Shown here piece by piece: positions 17,940-26,213 of a stretch of 64,000 bases of DNA. Origin of the DNA: UBA11346 sp038060575 (GTDB taxonomy: Bacteria > Planctomycetota > UBA11346); the NCBI GenBank assembly GCA_964652775.1, contig CAZZAM010000001.1, forward strand, positions 62,001-126,000. The letters are read 5' to 3'. The notes beneath the pieces are model-generated. The model saw only the letters and a list, made by a program, of their open reading frames with translations. It was not told the origin of the DNA and did not search any database. A program made the translations under genes and the position numbers. Position 1 is the stretch's first letter. Every line of letters starts with the position of its first letter.

Positions 17940-18548
17940 ATGCGTATTCCCATCATCATGACGCTGATCCTCTGTGTTCTGATGGCGATTGGCATAACTA
18001 CGGTCGCTGTCCGCACCCAAGGTCCGGTTCCGATCACGCCGATTGGTGAACCACTATCTGCGCTCGCGTTCCAGCTTCACGACGCCAACGGAGCTAAGGT
18101 CACAGCGGAATCACTGCGGGGAAAAATCTCCATCTTGTACTTCGGCTACACGTTCTGTCCGGACGTGTGCCCGACTGAGTTAGCCTGGATGACGCGCGTA
18201 TTGCACGCACTCGGTTCTCAGGCGAGCCAGATCCAGCCGATTTTGGTCGGACTGGATCCGGAGCGCGATACGCCTGCCCGTCTACGCGACTACGCCGCCA
18301 TGTTCGATACTCGCATACGGGCCGTGACCGGCAGCGTGGATGAAGTAACCACCGCTGCGACTGCCTGTGGCGTCGGATTTCGAAAATCGACCCCGGTTTC
18401 GAAATCGCCTGGATTCTATCTGATCGATCACAGCATGAGCACGATCGTACTCAATCGGGACGGACGCATTGCCTTCCGCGTGCAGTCCCGCGACTCAACT
18501 CCGGATCAGGCCGCTGCGCAAATCCGAACTCTTTTGGAACATCCATGA
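17940..18548 (+). CDS. SCO1/SenC-type copper chaperone
   Basis: This 202-residue thioredoxin-fold protein has one N-terminal membrane anchor. The copper ligands are present: CPDVC at 73-77 and His164 in YLIDHSM. GLDPERDTP is the family's central motif. SCO proteins deliver copper to the CuA site of cytochrome oxidase or act as thiol reductants in the periplasm. ATG 17940 follows the cytochrome stop by two bases; a GTG at 17934 would give a four-base overlap. The stop overlaps the PCuAC start (18545). Confidence 0.92.
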   Translation: MRIPIIMTLILCVLMAIGITTVAVRTQGPVPITPIGEPLSALAFQLHDANGAKVTAESLRGKISILYFGYTFCPDVCPTELAWMTRVLHALGSQASQIQPILVGLDPERDTPARLRDYAAMFDTRIRAVTGSVDEVTTAATACGVGFRKSTPVSKSPGFYLIDHSMSTIVLNRDGRIAFRVQSRDSTPDQAAAQIRTLLEHP

Positions 18549-19033
18549 ACTATGCTCTACGCCCTACCATCTGCTGCTTGCTGCTCGCATGCTTGACGCC
18601 GCTCACCCACTCTGCCGAGGGTACGACGGTCGCTAAACCGTGGGCACGAGCAACCGCCGAAGGCCAACAAGTTGGCGCAATCTTCTGTTCCATAAGCAAC
18701 CCTGGCACCACGGCCGACAAGTTACTGCGGGTTGAGAGCGCCACCGCAACCACCGTTGAGGTGCACGAGCACATCACGACCAAAGATGGGCTCATGAAGA
18801 TGCAGGCCGTAGCCAACGGCATCGACATTCCCACCAAAGGGACCGTCACGTTGAAGCCAGGTGGCTATCACGTCATGCTGATCGGACTGGCCAACCGATT
18901 GACCAAGGGATCCACGGTGAAGGCCACGTTCGTATTTGAGAAGGCCGGAAGCATCGCCGTCGAAGCGACTGTCCTTGAGGCCGGAGCCATGTCCGCCGAC
19001 GAAGGAACTATCGACAAGAAACCCGCCAAATAG
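18545..19033 (+). CDS. PCuAC periplasmic copper chaperone
   Basis: This 162-residue protein has a signal peptide (CCLLLACLTPLTHSAEG). The copper motif of the PCuAC family is intact: His74 (VEVHEH), Met86 (GLMKM), His109 and Met111 (GGYHVML). PCuAC takes up periplasmic Cu(I) and, with SCO, metallates oxidase CuA. It overlaps the SCO1 gene by four bases, which supports that partnership. A lysine-rich tail ends the protein. Confidence 0.92.
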   Translation: MNYALRPTICCLLLACLTPLTHSAEGTTVAKPWARATAEGQQVGAIFCSISNPGTTADKLLRVESATATTVEVHEHITTKDGLMKMQAVANGIDIPTKGTVTLKPGGYHVMLIGLANRLTKGSTVKATFVFEKAGSIAVEATVLEAGAMSADEGTIDKKPAK

Positions 19034-19066
19034 GCGGTTTCCGCAACCCTGGCGCCGAGATGTGTT

Positions 19067-19168
19067 GGCGGCATACAATCGGCGCAGCCGATGCCGCCAC
19101 GATGTCGGAGGCCCCCGACGACATTGAACATCGACAAAGCCAGCGGGGTAGCAGGGGCAGAGCCCCTG
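19067..19168. terminator. Cluster of three hairpins between convergent genes
   Basis: Stem GGCGGCAT...ATCGGC pairs with GCCGAT-GCCGCC (19067-19098) around a 3-base bulge. GTCGG/CCGAC (about 19104-19119) follows, then a perfect 7-bp stem CAGGGGC-AGA-GCCCCTG at 19152-19168. They lie between the PCuAC gene and the convergent gene at 19183, so a bidirectional transcription end is plausible. None has a long T-run. Confidence 0.45.
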
Positions 19169-19182
19169 GAGCAAACCACAGA

Positions 19183-19545
19183 CTATTGGACCGCTAAGAA
19201 GACGTTCTTAACGCCCTGCTTGACCGGTTTGGCACTATCCTTGCCGTTTTCGCAACGCTGACCATGGCAGGCCTTCAGCCAGGCAACCAGGACGCGCTCA
19301 ATTTCTTCGGTTGCCCGCGAATTGGGCGAGGTGAACAAGTTGGAAACAATATAGCCTTGGCGTTCTTGGGCGACCTTGCCCAAATCTACATCTGTCCGTC
19401 CCACCAAGACTTTAGAGAACGGAGGCTTACGCCCAAGCGTACGCACGATCTGCGACTGGGCGAGTTCAACCCCGCGCTTCACAGTGTTGTGGAAGGCAAC
19501 CTCCACGAGGTCGATCTCTGGCTTTGCTTTGACCAATCCCACCAT
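19183..19545 (-). CDS. Hypothetical protein (120 aa)
   Basis: No family is recognised. The gene is supported by a strong ribosome site AAGGAGGTGG directly before the ATG. That spacing is short, and the next codon, GTG at 19542, would be ideally placed, so the true start may be one codon later. The protein is soluble, with a basic centre (RTLGRKPPFSKVLVGRTD) and two cysteines in ACHGQRCENG near the end. It lies 131 bases upstream of sdhB's terminal end on the same strand as sdhCAB and may be a separate unit. Confidence 0.6.
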   Translation of the reverse strand: MVGLVKAKPEIDLVEVAFHNTVKRGVELAQSQIVRTLGRKPPFSKVLVGRTDVDLGKVAQERQGYIVSNLFTSPNSRATEEIERVLVAWLKACHGQRCENGKDSAKPVKQGVKNVFLAVQ

Positions 19546-19676
19546 CCACCTCCTTGAGCAGAGGGTGGAGTATCTCAGGTTTTACGGCGGCACAACTGGC
19601 GACTCAGCAGCCGAAAAACAACGCTTGCCTGTGAGTTAGGGCTATCTGCAGCAATCGCCACGGCCTGCAACGACGT

Positions 19677-20462
19677 CTATGTATCTGACTTCCCGGTAAT
19701 CATCTTCCACAGCATGGTCAGCGGATCGTAGTAGCGATCAGCGATGCGTTCCTTCATCGGAATGATCGCATTGTCGGTGATCGTGATGTGCTCGGGGCAG
19801 ACTTCCGTGCAGCACTTGGTGATGTTGCAGAGACCAATGTTGCCCTGGTGCTTGAGGAATGGTTCGCGATCGGCTTGGTCAAGCGGGTGCATCTCGAGCG
19901 ATGCAATCCTGACCATGAAGCGTGGGCCAATGAACTGCTCATGCTCTTCATGATCACGCAAAACGTGACATACGTCCTGGCAGAGGAAACACTCGATGCA
20001 TTTGCGGAATTCCTGCGAACGCTCGACGTCGCGCTGCTGCATACGCAGACTGCCGTCTTCGGCGACACCGGCCTGTCCCTTCTTGGGCGGCGTGAACGGC
20101 GTGATCTGCTTGTTGACCTTGTAGTTCCACGACACGTCGGTGACCAGATCGCGGATATTGGGAAACGTCTTCAGCGGCTGAACTGTAATGTCGCCTTCGG
20201 GTAACGATTCCATCCGGGTCAGACACATCAGACGCGGCTTGCCGTTGACCTCAGCCGAACACGAGCCGCACTTGCCCGCTTTGCAGTTCCAGCGGCAGGC
20301 GAGATCAGGTGCCTGGGTCGCCTGGATCTGATGGATGGCATCTAAAACGACCATACCGGGCGAAATGATGGCGGTGTAGGTTTTCATCTCGCCGGAGTGC
20401 TTGTCCCCACGCCACACCTTAAAGGTGCGCTTTTCGTCGGGTTTCTCGGTGATGTTGGACAT
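19677..20462 (-). CDS. sdhB: Succinate dehydrogenase/fumarate reductase iron-sulfur subunit
   Basis: This 261-residue protein carries three clusters: a [2Fe-2S] site in CRWNCKAGKCGSCSAEVNG with a further Cys at RLMC, and two ferredoxin-like sites CIECFLCQDVC and CNITKCCTEVCP for [4Fe-4S] and [3Fe-4S]. SdhB passes electrons from the flavoprotein to the quinone site in the membrane anchor. The ELM-like VLDAIHQIQATQAPDL matches the single-anchor (B-type) complex family. It is last in the order sdhC-sdhA-sdhB, 38 bases after sdhA. Confidence 0.93.
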   Translation of the reverse strand: MSNITEKPDEKRTFKVWRGDKHSGEMKTYTAIISPGMVVLDAIHQIQATQAPDLACRWNCKAGKCGSCSAEVNGKPRLMCLTRMESLPEGDITVQPLKTFPNIRDLVTDVSWNYKVNKQITPFTPPKKGQAGVAEDGSLRMQQRDVERSQEFRKCIECFLCQDVCHVLRDHEEHEQFIGPRFMVRIASLEMHPLDQADREPFLKHQGNIGLCNITKCCTEVCPEHITITDNAIIPMKERIADRYYDPLTMLWKMITGKSDT

Positions 20463-20500
20463 GGTCGTTTCCGTGATGGCTAAGATGGGGGCCGGTCCGC

Positions 20501-22318
20501 TTACTTCGCCTGGTCGTCGATGATCTGTTGCAGTTCTGCCGGCATCGGCTTGAGCGGCTCGCGACGGAGCGTCATCGAACCATCAGCCGCCTTCTTGATG
20601 ATCATATTCACGCCGCCGAATTCTTTCGTCTTGTCGGGGAAGTCCTCGCGGAACTGGGCGCCGCGGCTTTCCTTGCGCTCAATCGCACAGCGGGTGAGTG
20701 CTTCCGACACTGTAACCAAGTTGCGCAGGTCCATGCACGTATGCCAGCCAGGATTGTACTCACGGTTATGCGGAGACTCGACTTGCTCGGCGCGGTTCTT
20801 GATCGCAGTAATCTTCTCGAGCGCCGTACGCATCTCGTCTTCTTTGCGCACGATGCCGACCAGCGCCTGCATGCTCTTTTGCAGGTCCTGCTGGACGTTG
20901 TAGGGATTCTCGTTGCCCTTGGGGGCGTCCATGAAGTGCAATGCCCAGTCACCCGCAGCCTTGACCTGCGCCTCGTCAATCCAGCCAGACTTAGCCTCCT
21001 TCGCGAATTTCGCCGCGTGTTCTCCAGCGCGCTTACCGAATACCAAGAGGTCAGAGAGCGAATTACCGCCAAGGCGATTGGCGCCATGCAGACCAGCAGC
21101 CGCTTCACCGGCCGCGAACAAGCCCGGAACCGATGACATCTGCGTATCGCCATCGACGCGGATGCCACCCATGGTGTAGTGCGTGGTCGGGCCAACTTCC
21201 ATCGGCGTCGTGGTGATGTCGAGTCCACCCAGTTCAATGAACTGGTGATACATCGACGGCAGCTTCTTCTTGATGTGTTCGCGCGCGTTAGGCACGCGTT
21301 CTTTGATCCAGGCTATGTCGAGGAATACGCCCCCATGCGGCGAACCGCGACCGGCCTTCACCTCACGATTGATGCAGCGAGCCACGTGGTCGCGGGTCAG
21401 CAGTTCTGGCGGACGTTTGGCCGACTTGTCACCCTGGGTGTAGCGCCACCCTTCTTCCGGATCCTTTGCGGTCTGATTGCGGTAGTTCTCGGGAATGTCG
21501 TCGAACATGAAACGCTTGCCGTCTTTGTTCCGGAGTACGCCGCCTTCACCGCGCACGCCTTCGGTCACCAAGATGCCGCGCACGCTGGGCGGCCACACCA
21601 TGCCGGTGGGATGGAACTGGATGAATTCCATGTCCATCAGTTCGGCGCCAGCCTCGTAGGCCAAGCCGTAACCGTCGCCGGTGTATTCCCACGAATTGGA
21701 TGTGATCTCGAATGCCTTGCCGAGACCGCCGGTCGCGATGACCACCGACTTGGCCTTGAACAGCACAAAGCGACCGCGCTCGCGGAAATAGCCCATCGCG
21801 CCGCAAACGCGATCGCCGTCCTTGAACAGACTGGTGACGCAACACTCCATGTAGACCGAGATCTGCGACTGGTGAACGCTATGATCTTGCAGGGTGCGGA
21901 TGATTTCCAGTCCGGTGCGATCGCCAACGTGAGCAAGCCGCGGATAGCGATGTCCACCAAAGTTACGCTGTAGAATCTTGCCGTCTTTGGTGCGATCGAA
22001 CACTGCGCCCCATTGTTCCAGCTCTTTGACGCGATCAGGTGCTTCTTTCGCGTGCAGTTCAGCCATGCGCCAATTATTGAGGTACTGGCCGCCGCGCATG
22101 GTGTCCGCGAAATGGACCTTCCAGCCATCGCGATCATCGACGTTACCCATGGCCGCAGCGACGCCGCCCTCAGCCATCACCGTGTGGGCTTTGCCGAGCA
22201 GCGATTTGCAGACAAGGCCGACCGAGCAACCGGCCTCAGCTGCAGCGATCGCTGCGCGCATACCAGCGCCACCGGCGCCGATGACCAATACGTCGTGTTC
22301 CTGAGTCTGAATGTCCAT
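20501..22318 (-). CDS. sdhA: Succinate dehydrogenase/fumarate reductase flavoprotein subunit
   Basis: This 605-residue protein has an N-terminal FAD-binding GAGGAGMRAAIAAAEAG. The histidine for covalent FAD lies in KAHTVMAEGG. Substrate-domain motifs are HPTGM, GGLDITTTPMEVGPTTHYTMGGI, and the capping AGEAAAGLHGANRLGGNSLSDLLVFG. It oxidises succinate to fumarate in the citric acid cycle, or can run in reverse. The ribosome site AGGA sits five bases upstream of the ATG. It lies between sdhC and sdhB in one unit. Confidence 0.95.
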   Translation of the reverse strand: MDIQTQEHDVLVIGAGGAGMRAAIAAAEAGCSVGLVCKSLLGKAHTVMAEGGVAAAMGNVDDRDGWKVHFADTMRGGQYLNNWRMAELHAKEAPDRVKELEQWGAVFDRTKDGKILQRNFGGHRYPRLAHVGDRTGLEIIRTLQDHSVHQSQISVYMECCVTSLFKDGDRVCGAMGYFRERGRFVLFKAKSVVIATGGLGKAFEITSNSWEYTGDGYGLAYEAGAELMDMEFIQFHPTGMVWPPSVRGILVTEGVRGEGGVLRNKDGKRFMFDDIPENYRNQTAKDPEEGWRYTQGDKSAKRPPELLTRDHVARCINREVKAGRGSPHGGVFLDIAWIKERVPNAREHIKKKLPSMYHQFIELGGLDITTTPMEVGPTTHYTMGGIRVDGDTQMSSVPGLFAAGEAAAGLHGANRLGGNSLSDLLVFGKRAGEHAAKFAKEAKSGWIDEAQVKAAGDWALHFMDAPKGNENPYNVQQDLQKSMQALVGIVRKEDEMRTALEKITAIKNRAEQVESPHNREYNPGWHTCMDLRNLVTVSEALTRCAIERKESRGAQFREDFPDKTKEFGGVNMIIKKAADGSMTLRREPLKPMPAELQQIIDDQAK

Positions 22319-22365
22319 GTGGTCCTATCGCAGAGTAAAGGTCATGAAGACGGTGGTCATCGGGA

Positions 22366-23259
22366 TTAGAAAAAGCGAATGTCTTTCATCACGCCCATGG
22401 AAACGAGGCGAACGACGAGGTCGGCCAGTCCGACCCACACCAGCGATACCATGGCCCACAGCGCATGGTGCTCGTTGAGCTTGCTAACAAATCCCCAGAT
22501 ACCGTGGCTTACCGTGGCGGTGCCGTCAGCGCAGCTAAAGCACTTTTTCCGCCCGCCAACGAGGTGGCGCAGCGAATGACAGCCGAAGGTGTACATGGCG
22601 ATGAGCAACGGATTGAGCAGCAGGACGATCGACACCAGACTAACGCCGAACACGTGGTGGTGCGCATGCTGGCCGGGAATAACCACTCCCTTCGCATCCA
22701 GTTGATAGAGGAACGGCGTGCCATCAGCGTTCACTGGAAACATGTGGGCAATAATGCCGTCGTAGGTCAGGATGAAGACGAAGACGATCGCGGCGTACAA
22801 GAAGTAGCGGTGCACGTTCCAGAGAATGAGCGGCAGGCTGTTTTCACCGCGATAGTTCTGCCGGGGCTCGCCCACCGTACAGGCTACAGGATCAAGCCAG
22901 ATCGAACGGTAATACGCCTTGCGGTAGTAATAGCAGGTCAGTCGGAAGCCCGCGGGCAGGCCTAGGATCAGTAGCGCCGCACTAAAGGTCGGCATCCAGG
23001 ACTGCCACCAACTGGGCTCGCCGGGCCAGAATGCGTGGGGACTCTTACCCCACAGCTCGGGCGAATAGAACGGCGACAAGTAGTTGGTACCATTCACCCA
23101 GTAATGGGTGCCCTGGAACGCGGACCAGGTCGAGTAGACAACGAAGGAGAGCAGGAGTGCCGCGGTCAGCAGCGGCCCCACCCACCAGTTGTCCTTGCGC
23201 ATCGTCGCGCCAAATCCTGTGCCTTGCGGTAGTACCGCTGTCGTGCTGCGTTCGGTCAT
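22366..23259 (-). CDS. sdhC: Succinate dehydrogenase cytochrome b membrane anchor
   Basis: This 297-residue protein has about five membrane segments (for example PLLTAALLLSFVVYSTW, FLYAAIVFVFILTYDGIIAHMF, VFGVSLVSIVLLLNPLLIAMYTF, and a C-terminal LWAMVSLVWVGLADLVVRL). Several histidines in or near them (NVHRYF, HAHHHVFG, CHSLRHL) can ligate two haems b. A single fused anchor is typical of B-type complex II. I use ATG 23259 (MTERS). A GTG at 23268 is also possible, but both fall in or beside a perfect stem-loop at 23259-23274. First gene of sdhCAB. Confidence 0.88.
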   Translation of the reverse strand: MTERSTTAVLPQGTGFGATMRKDNWWVGPLLTAALLLSFVVYSTWSAFQGTHYWVNGTNYLSPFYSPELWGKSPHAFWPGEPSWWQSWMPTFSAALLILGLPAGFRLTCYYYRKAYYRSIWLDPVACTVGEPRQNYRGENSLPLILWNVHRYFLYAAIVFVFILTYDGIIAHMFPVNADGTPFLYQLDAKGVVIPGQHAHHHVFGVSLVSIVLLLNPLLIAMYTFGCHSLRHLVGGRKKCFSCADGTATVSHGIWGFVSKLNEHHALWAMVSLVWVGLADLVVRLVSMGVMKDIRFF

Positions 23260-23274
23260 AAGCCGCACGGCTTA
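23259..23274. promoter_or_regulatory. Stem-loop at the sdhC start
   Basis: TAAGCCG at 23259-23265 pairs perfectly with CGGCTTA at 23268-23274 around a 2-base loop. On the minus strand it ends at the ATG and encloses the alternative GTG start. It could control translation of sdhC or be a protein-binding palindrome. No obvious ribosome site lies upstream. Confidence 0.35.
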
Positions 23275-23690
23275 ACGCCCAAGACGCTGTTCGCCAGGGG
23301 ATACATCCCGGGGCTCACCAACCCATGCGCCACCCAGTCTGAAATAACACCTCTTCGGACATGGATTACCCGATTCGACGCCGAGGCTCGGGGCGGTCGG
23401 GACGTACCTTAAGCGCGACCGAAACTGCCAGATTGATGATCCTGACCATTCGGAGCAGGAGGATGGCATTATCATTCTGTGCATGTCACCGCACTTCCGG
23501 GTGCTGCTCTGTCGGAATTCCGGACTGCTGCGTCACAACGATTATTGAGTCGCCTTCGCTCTTGCCTTCCGGTTCCTCAACTACGCCACCGCTTGGGCAA
23601 TCCAGCTCCGCTAACAGACGACGGCTGCAGCGCTTGCCCACCGCCCTCGCTGATTTAGCGTCCCTCCGGCACGTGTACCAAGGATGCTGT
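23275..23690. other. Long divergent intergenic region between sdhC and serA
   Basis: There are 416 bases with no gene I can support. The serA frame stays open through most of it, but the translation is low-quality and unlike any dehydrogenase N-terminus. A short palindrome (TCCGGAATTCCGA-like) lies near 23513-23525. The promoters of both divergent genes are presumably here; I cannot place them with confidence. Confidence 0.5.
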
Positions 23691-24887
23691 ATGAAAATTT
23701 TCGTCGCCGACAAACTTTCGGACAAAATTCTCGCGGCGTTACGCGCAGTTGGCGCCGAGGTGCGTTCGGACCCCAACATCAAGGCCGAGGATCTACCGCA
23801 AAGTATCGCTGATGCCGATGTGTTGATCGTGCGTTCGAAAAAAGTGAACGCCAAGACCATCGAGTCTGCGGCGAGTCTCTCGCTGATCCTGCGCGCTGGA
23901 GCCGGTGTCGACACGATCGACGTGAAGGCAGCCAACGCCCGCGGCATTTATGTCGCGAATTGTCCGGGCAAGAACGCCGACGCCGTGGCTGAACTAGCAA
24001 TCGGACTCCTGCTGGCTGCCGATCGGCGCATCGCCGATGGCACCGCTGCACTGCGCGACGGCAAGTGGCTCAAAGGCGAATTTGGAAAATCACGCGGTCT
24101 CAAAGGTCGCACCCTGGGTCTGGTCGGCTATGGAACCATCGGCAAAGCCGTGGCCCGCCGCGCCCAGGGACTCGAGATGCAGGTGCTTGTGTGGAGTCGC
24201 AGCATGACGCCGTCACTCGCGGCGGCTGCCGGTGTCGGTTACGCAGCGTCAGCCACCGAATTAGCGGCACATTCCGATGCGATCAGTCTGCATGTCGCTG
24301 CCACAAAAGACACCAAACACCTGGTCAATGCTGCCTTCCTCGCCGCGATGAGGCCCGGCGCCATCCTGATCAACACCGCCCGTGGCGATGTTGTCGATAC
24401 CGCCGCGTTGAAGACAGCCGTTGCCGCCGGCAAGATTCGCGCCGCATTGGACGTATTCGAAGGTGAGCCCACCGGCAGCGAAGCGGCCTTCACCGATCTC
24501 GAGCTGGCGAAGTTGGTCACCTGCACCCCGCACATCGGTGCCTCGACCGACCAAGCCTCAGACGCGATCGCCAATGAAGCCGTACGCATCGTCAAGGTTT
24601 TCAAAGAAACCGGAGTGCCACCCAACGCGGTCAACATCAGCACCCGCAGCGCCGGCAAATTCACCTTAACGGTTCGCCACTTCGACCGCGTTGGCGTTCT
24701 TGCCGCTATCCTTGAAGGTCTGCGCGGTGACAAAGTGAACGTCGAAGAAATGCAGAACACCGTATTCGAAGGCGCCCAGACGGCATGCTGTTCACTATCA
24801 CTGGGCAGCGAACCATCCGGCGGAACCCTGGCCGAACTGCGCAAAAACAGCGATATTTTGTACGTGACGCTGACGTCGCGCAGCTGA
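23691..24887 (+). CDS. serA: D-3-phosphoglycerate dehydrogenase
   Basis: This 398-residue protein has an N-terminal catalytic half, a Rossmann NAD domain with GLVGYGTIGKAVARRA (about residues 146-161), the catalytic region NTARGDVVDTAAL, and HIGAST with the active-site histidine. A C-terminal ACT domain at about 325-398 (FTLTVRHFDRVGVLAAILEGL) probably binds serine for feedback. It makes 3-phosphohydroxypyruvate, the entry to serine synthesis. I use ATG 23691 (MKIFVADKL), the conserved start. It is shorter than E. coli SerA's group with two regulatory domains. It converges with the next gene with a 6-base gap. Confidence 0.93.
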   Translation: MKIFVADKLSDKILAALRAVGAEVRSDPNIKAEDLPQSIADADVLIVRSKKVNAKTIESAASLSLILRAGAGVDTIDVKAANARGIYVANCPGKNADAVAELAIGLLLAADRRIADGTAALRDGKWLKGEFGKSRGLKGRTLGLVGYGTIGKAVARRAQGLEMQVLVWSRSMTPSLAAAAGVGYAASATELAAHSDAISLHVAATKDTKHLVNAAFLAAMRPGAILINTARGDVVDTAALKTAVAAGKIRAALDVFEGEPTGSEAAFTDLELAKLVTCTPHIGASTDQASDAIANEAVRIVKVFKETGVPPNAVNISTRSAGKFTLTVRHFDRVGVLAAILEGLRGDKVNVEEMQNTVFEGAQTACCSLSLGSEPSGGTLAELRKNSDILYVTLTSRS

Positions 24888-24893
24888 CGCCAA

Positions 24894-26210
24894 TCACTTG
24901 TCTGCGGCCTGCCGACTCAAGGCAGTGGGATCGTGGCTTGTAATCCAAGCAGTGACGGGCGCTGGCAGATTATGCAGTCGGTTACCGGCAAGCGACAGGC
25001 TTGTTATGTTCTTCAGGTTAACCATCTCAGCAGGCAACGCTGACAGATCGTTGTTTGCGAGACTCAGTTCCTGCAGACGAACGCACTTCGCTATCGCAGG
25101 AGAGATCGAGCGCAGCAACGGATGACCTAGCGTGCGGTCGGAGTAACAATGCAAACGCTCAAGATACGCAAGCTCTCCGATCTCCGTGGGTATCTCTTGG
25201 ACGCCAGCCTCCTGGATGAACAGCCCGACCACGTGGCCGTCGCGCACGGTCGTCTGACCTTCGACACGCATGGCGGTTAAACCGTTCCGATCAAGAATGG
25301 CGCGAACGGCGCGGTACTCAGGATGCTCTGGTGGTAGCGTCTCGACCTTCGTCGCCACGATTGGCGCACCAACCGACGACGCCGCACCCCCCTTCCAACG
25401 CAGCGCGTCGCGCATGGCCAGAATAAATCCCTTCGCCATCTGTATTTCGCCTGCTGGCTGATTGGGATGAACTCCGGTGGCATCCTTGCTGTATTCGGGA
25501 AGCATTACCGTCCCATTGCGGAAATCGTCGCTGAGAATTGCGGCGAGATCGTACACTGGCGCCTTGCCACGATATGTGGCGCGCACCAGTTCGCTAAAGG
25601 CGAGCATGTTAGGCACCGAGCGATCACTTTTTTCCGGTCCATCAGCCAGCACCGAAGACGTACAGTGAATGAAGCGCGTCCGTGGCATATCGCGAGCCAG
25701 GGCATTCATCATCGCGCAATAGGACGGGAAAAAAGCGGGAGTGACCTCGGCTACAAATACAATCATAACCACATCGACGTGGGCACTGAATGTCCATGGC
25801 GGACGGCGCATGAGTTGGTCGGTCTCTTCGACCCGTTTGATGACGGGATACCTGGTCGCCAAGAAATGTACGAGTTTTGACTTCTGGTAAATATCTGCCG
25901 GGATAATCGCAAGCCCACCCTTCTTCTCGACATCGAAGCGTTGGAACCCCGTGGAAATATCGTGCATCGGCGACTGCTTGGCGAGCAGGTTGAGTCCGGT
26001 CACTAAGTTCAAACCCATCGACTTGCTGGCGATCAATACGTGTCGTTGGCGAAGACTGTCCATCTCCTGCTGTGTGATCGTGGCGAATCGTTCTTTGATC
26101 GCCTTGGCATCAATGAACGGAGCCTCGTCTTCGGCCTGGATAGCCGTTGCGAGTAACATCAACAGACAGACCGACCAACTCACCTGATGCAAGCGTGTCA
26201 TCCTCTGCAA
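24894..26210 (-). CDS. Exported leucine-rich-repeat protein with SGNH-like domain
   Basis: This 438-residue protein has a signal peptide (SVCLLMLLATAIQAEDEAP). A central region at about 50-300 contains VYDLAAILSDD and a later HPN, a pattern seen in SGNH/GDSL esterases, but I cannot assign the catalytic serine. The C-terminus at about 345-425 has leucine-rich repeats of the type LQELSLANNDLSALPAEM and ITSLSLAGNRLHNLP. The function is unknown; surface binding combined with an esterase fold is a guess. It starts three bases after the gdhA stop, so it is probably co-transcribed with gdhA, an unexpected partner. Confidence 0.65.
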   Translation of the reverse strand: MQRMTRLHQVSWSVCLLMLLATAIQAEDEAPFIDAKAIKERFATITQQEMDSLRQRHVLIASKSMGLNLVTGLNLLAKQSPMHDISTGFQRFDVEKKGGLAIIPADIYQKSKLVHFLATRYPVIKRVEETDQLMRRPPWTFSAHVDVVMIVFVAEVTPAFFPSYCAMMNALARDMPRTRFIHCTSSVLADGPEKSDRSVPNMLAFSELVRATYRGKAPVYDLAAILSDDFRNGTVMLPEYSKDATGVHPNQPAGEIQMAKGFILAMRDALRWKGGAASSVGAPIVATKVETLPPEHPEYRAVRAILDRNGLTAMRVEGQTTVRDGHVVGLFIQEAGVQEIPTEIGELAYLERLHCYSDRTLGHPLLRSISPAIAKCVRLQELSLANNDLSALPAEMVNLKNITSLSLAGNRLHNLPAPVTAWITSHDPTALSRQAADK

Positions 26211-26213
26211 CAG

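Noticed and set aside
23361..23690. In-frame upstream extension of serA by 110 codons
   Set aside because: The translation is low-complexity and basic, unlike any dehydrogenase N-terminus; ATG 23691 begins the conserved MKIFVADKL strand.
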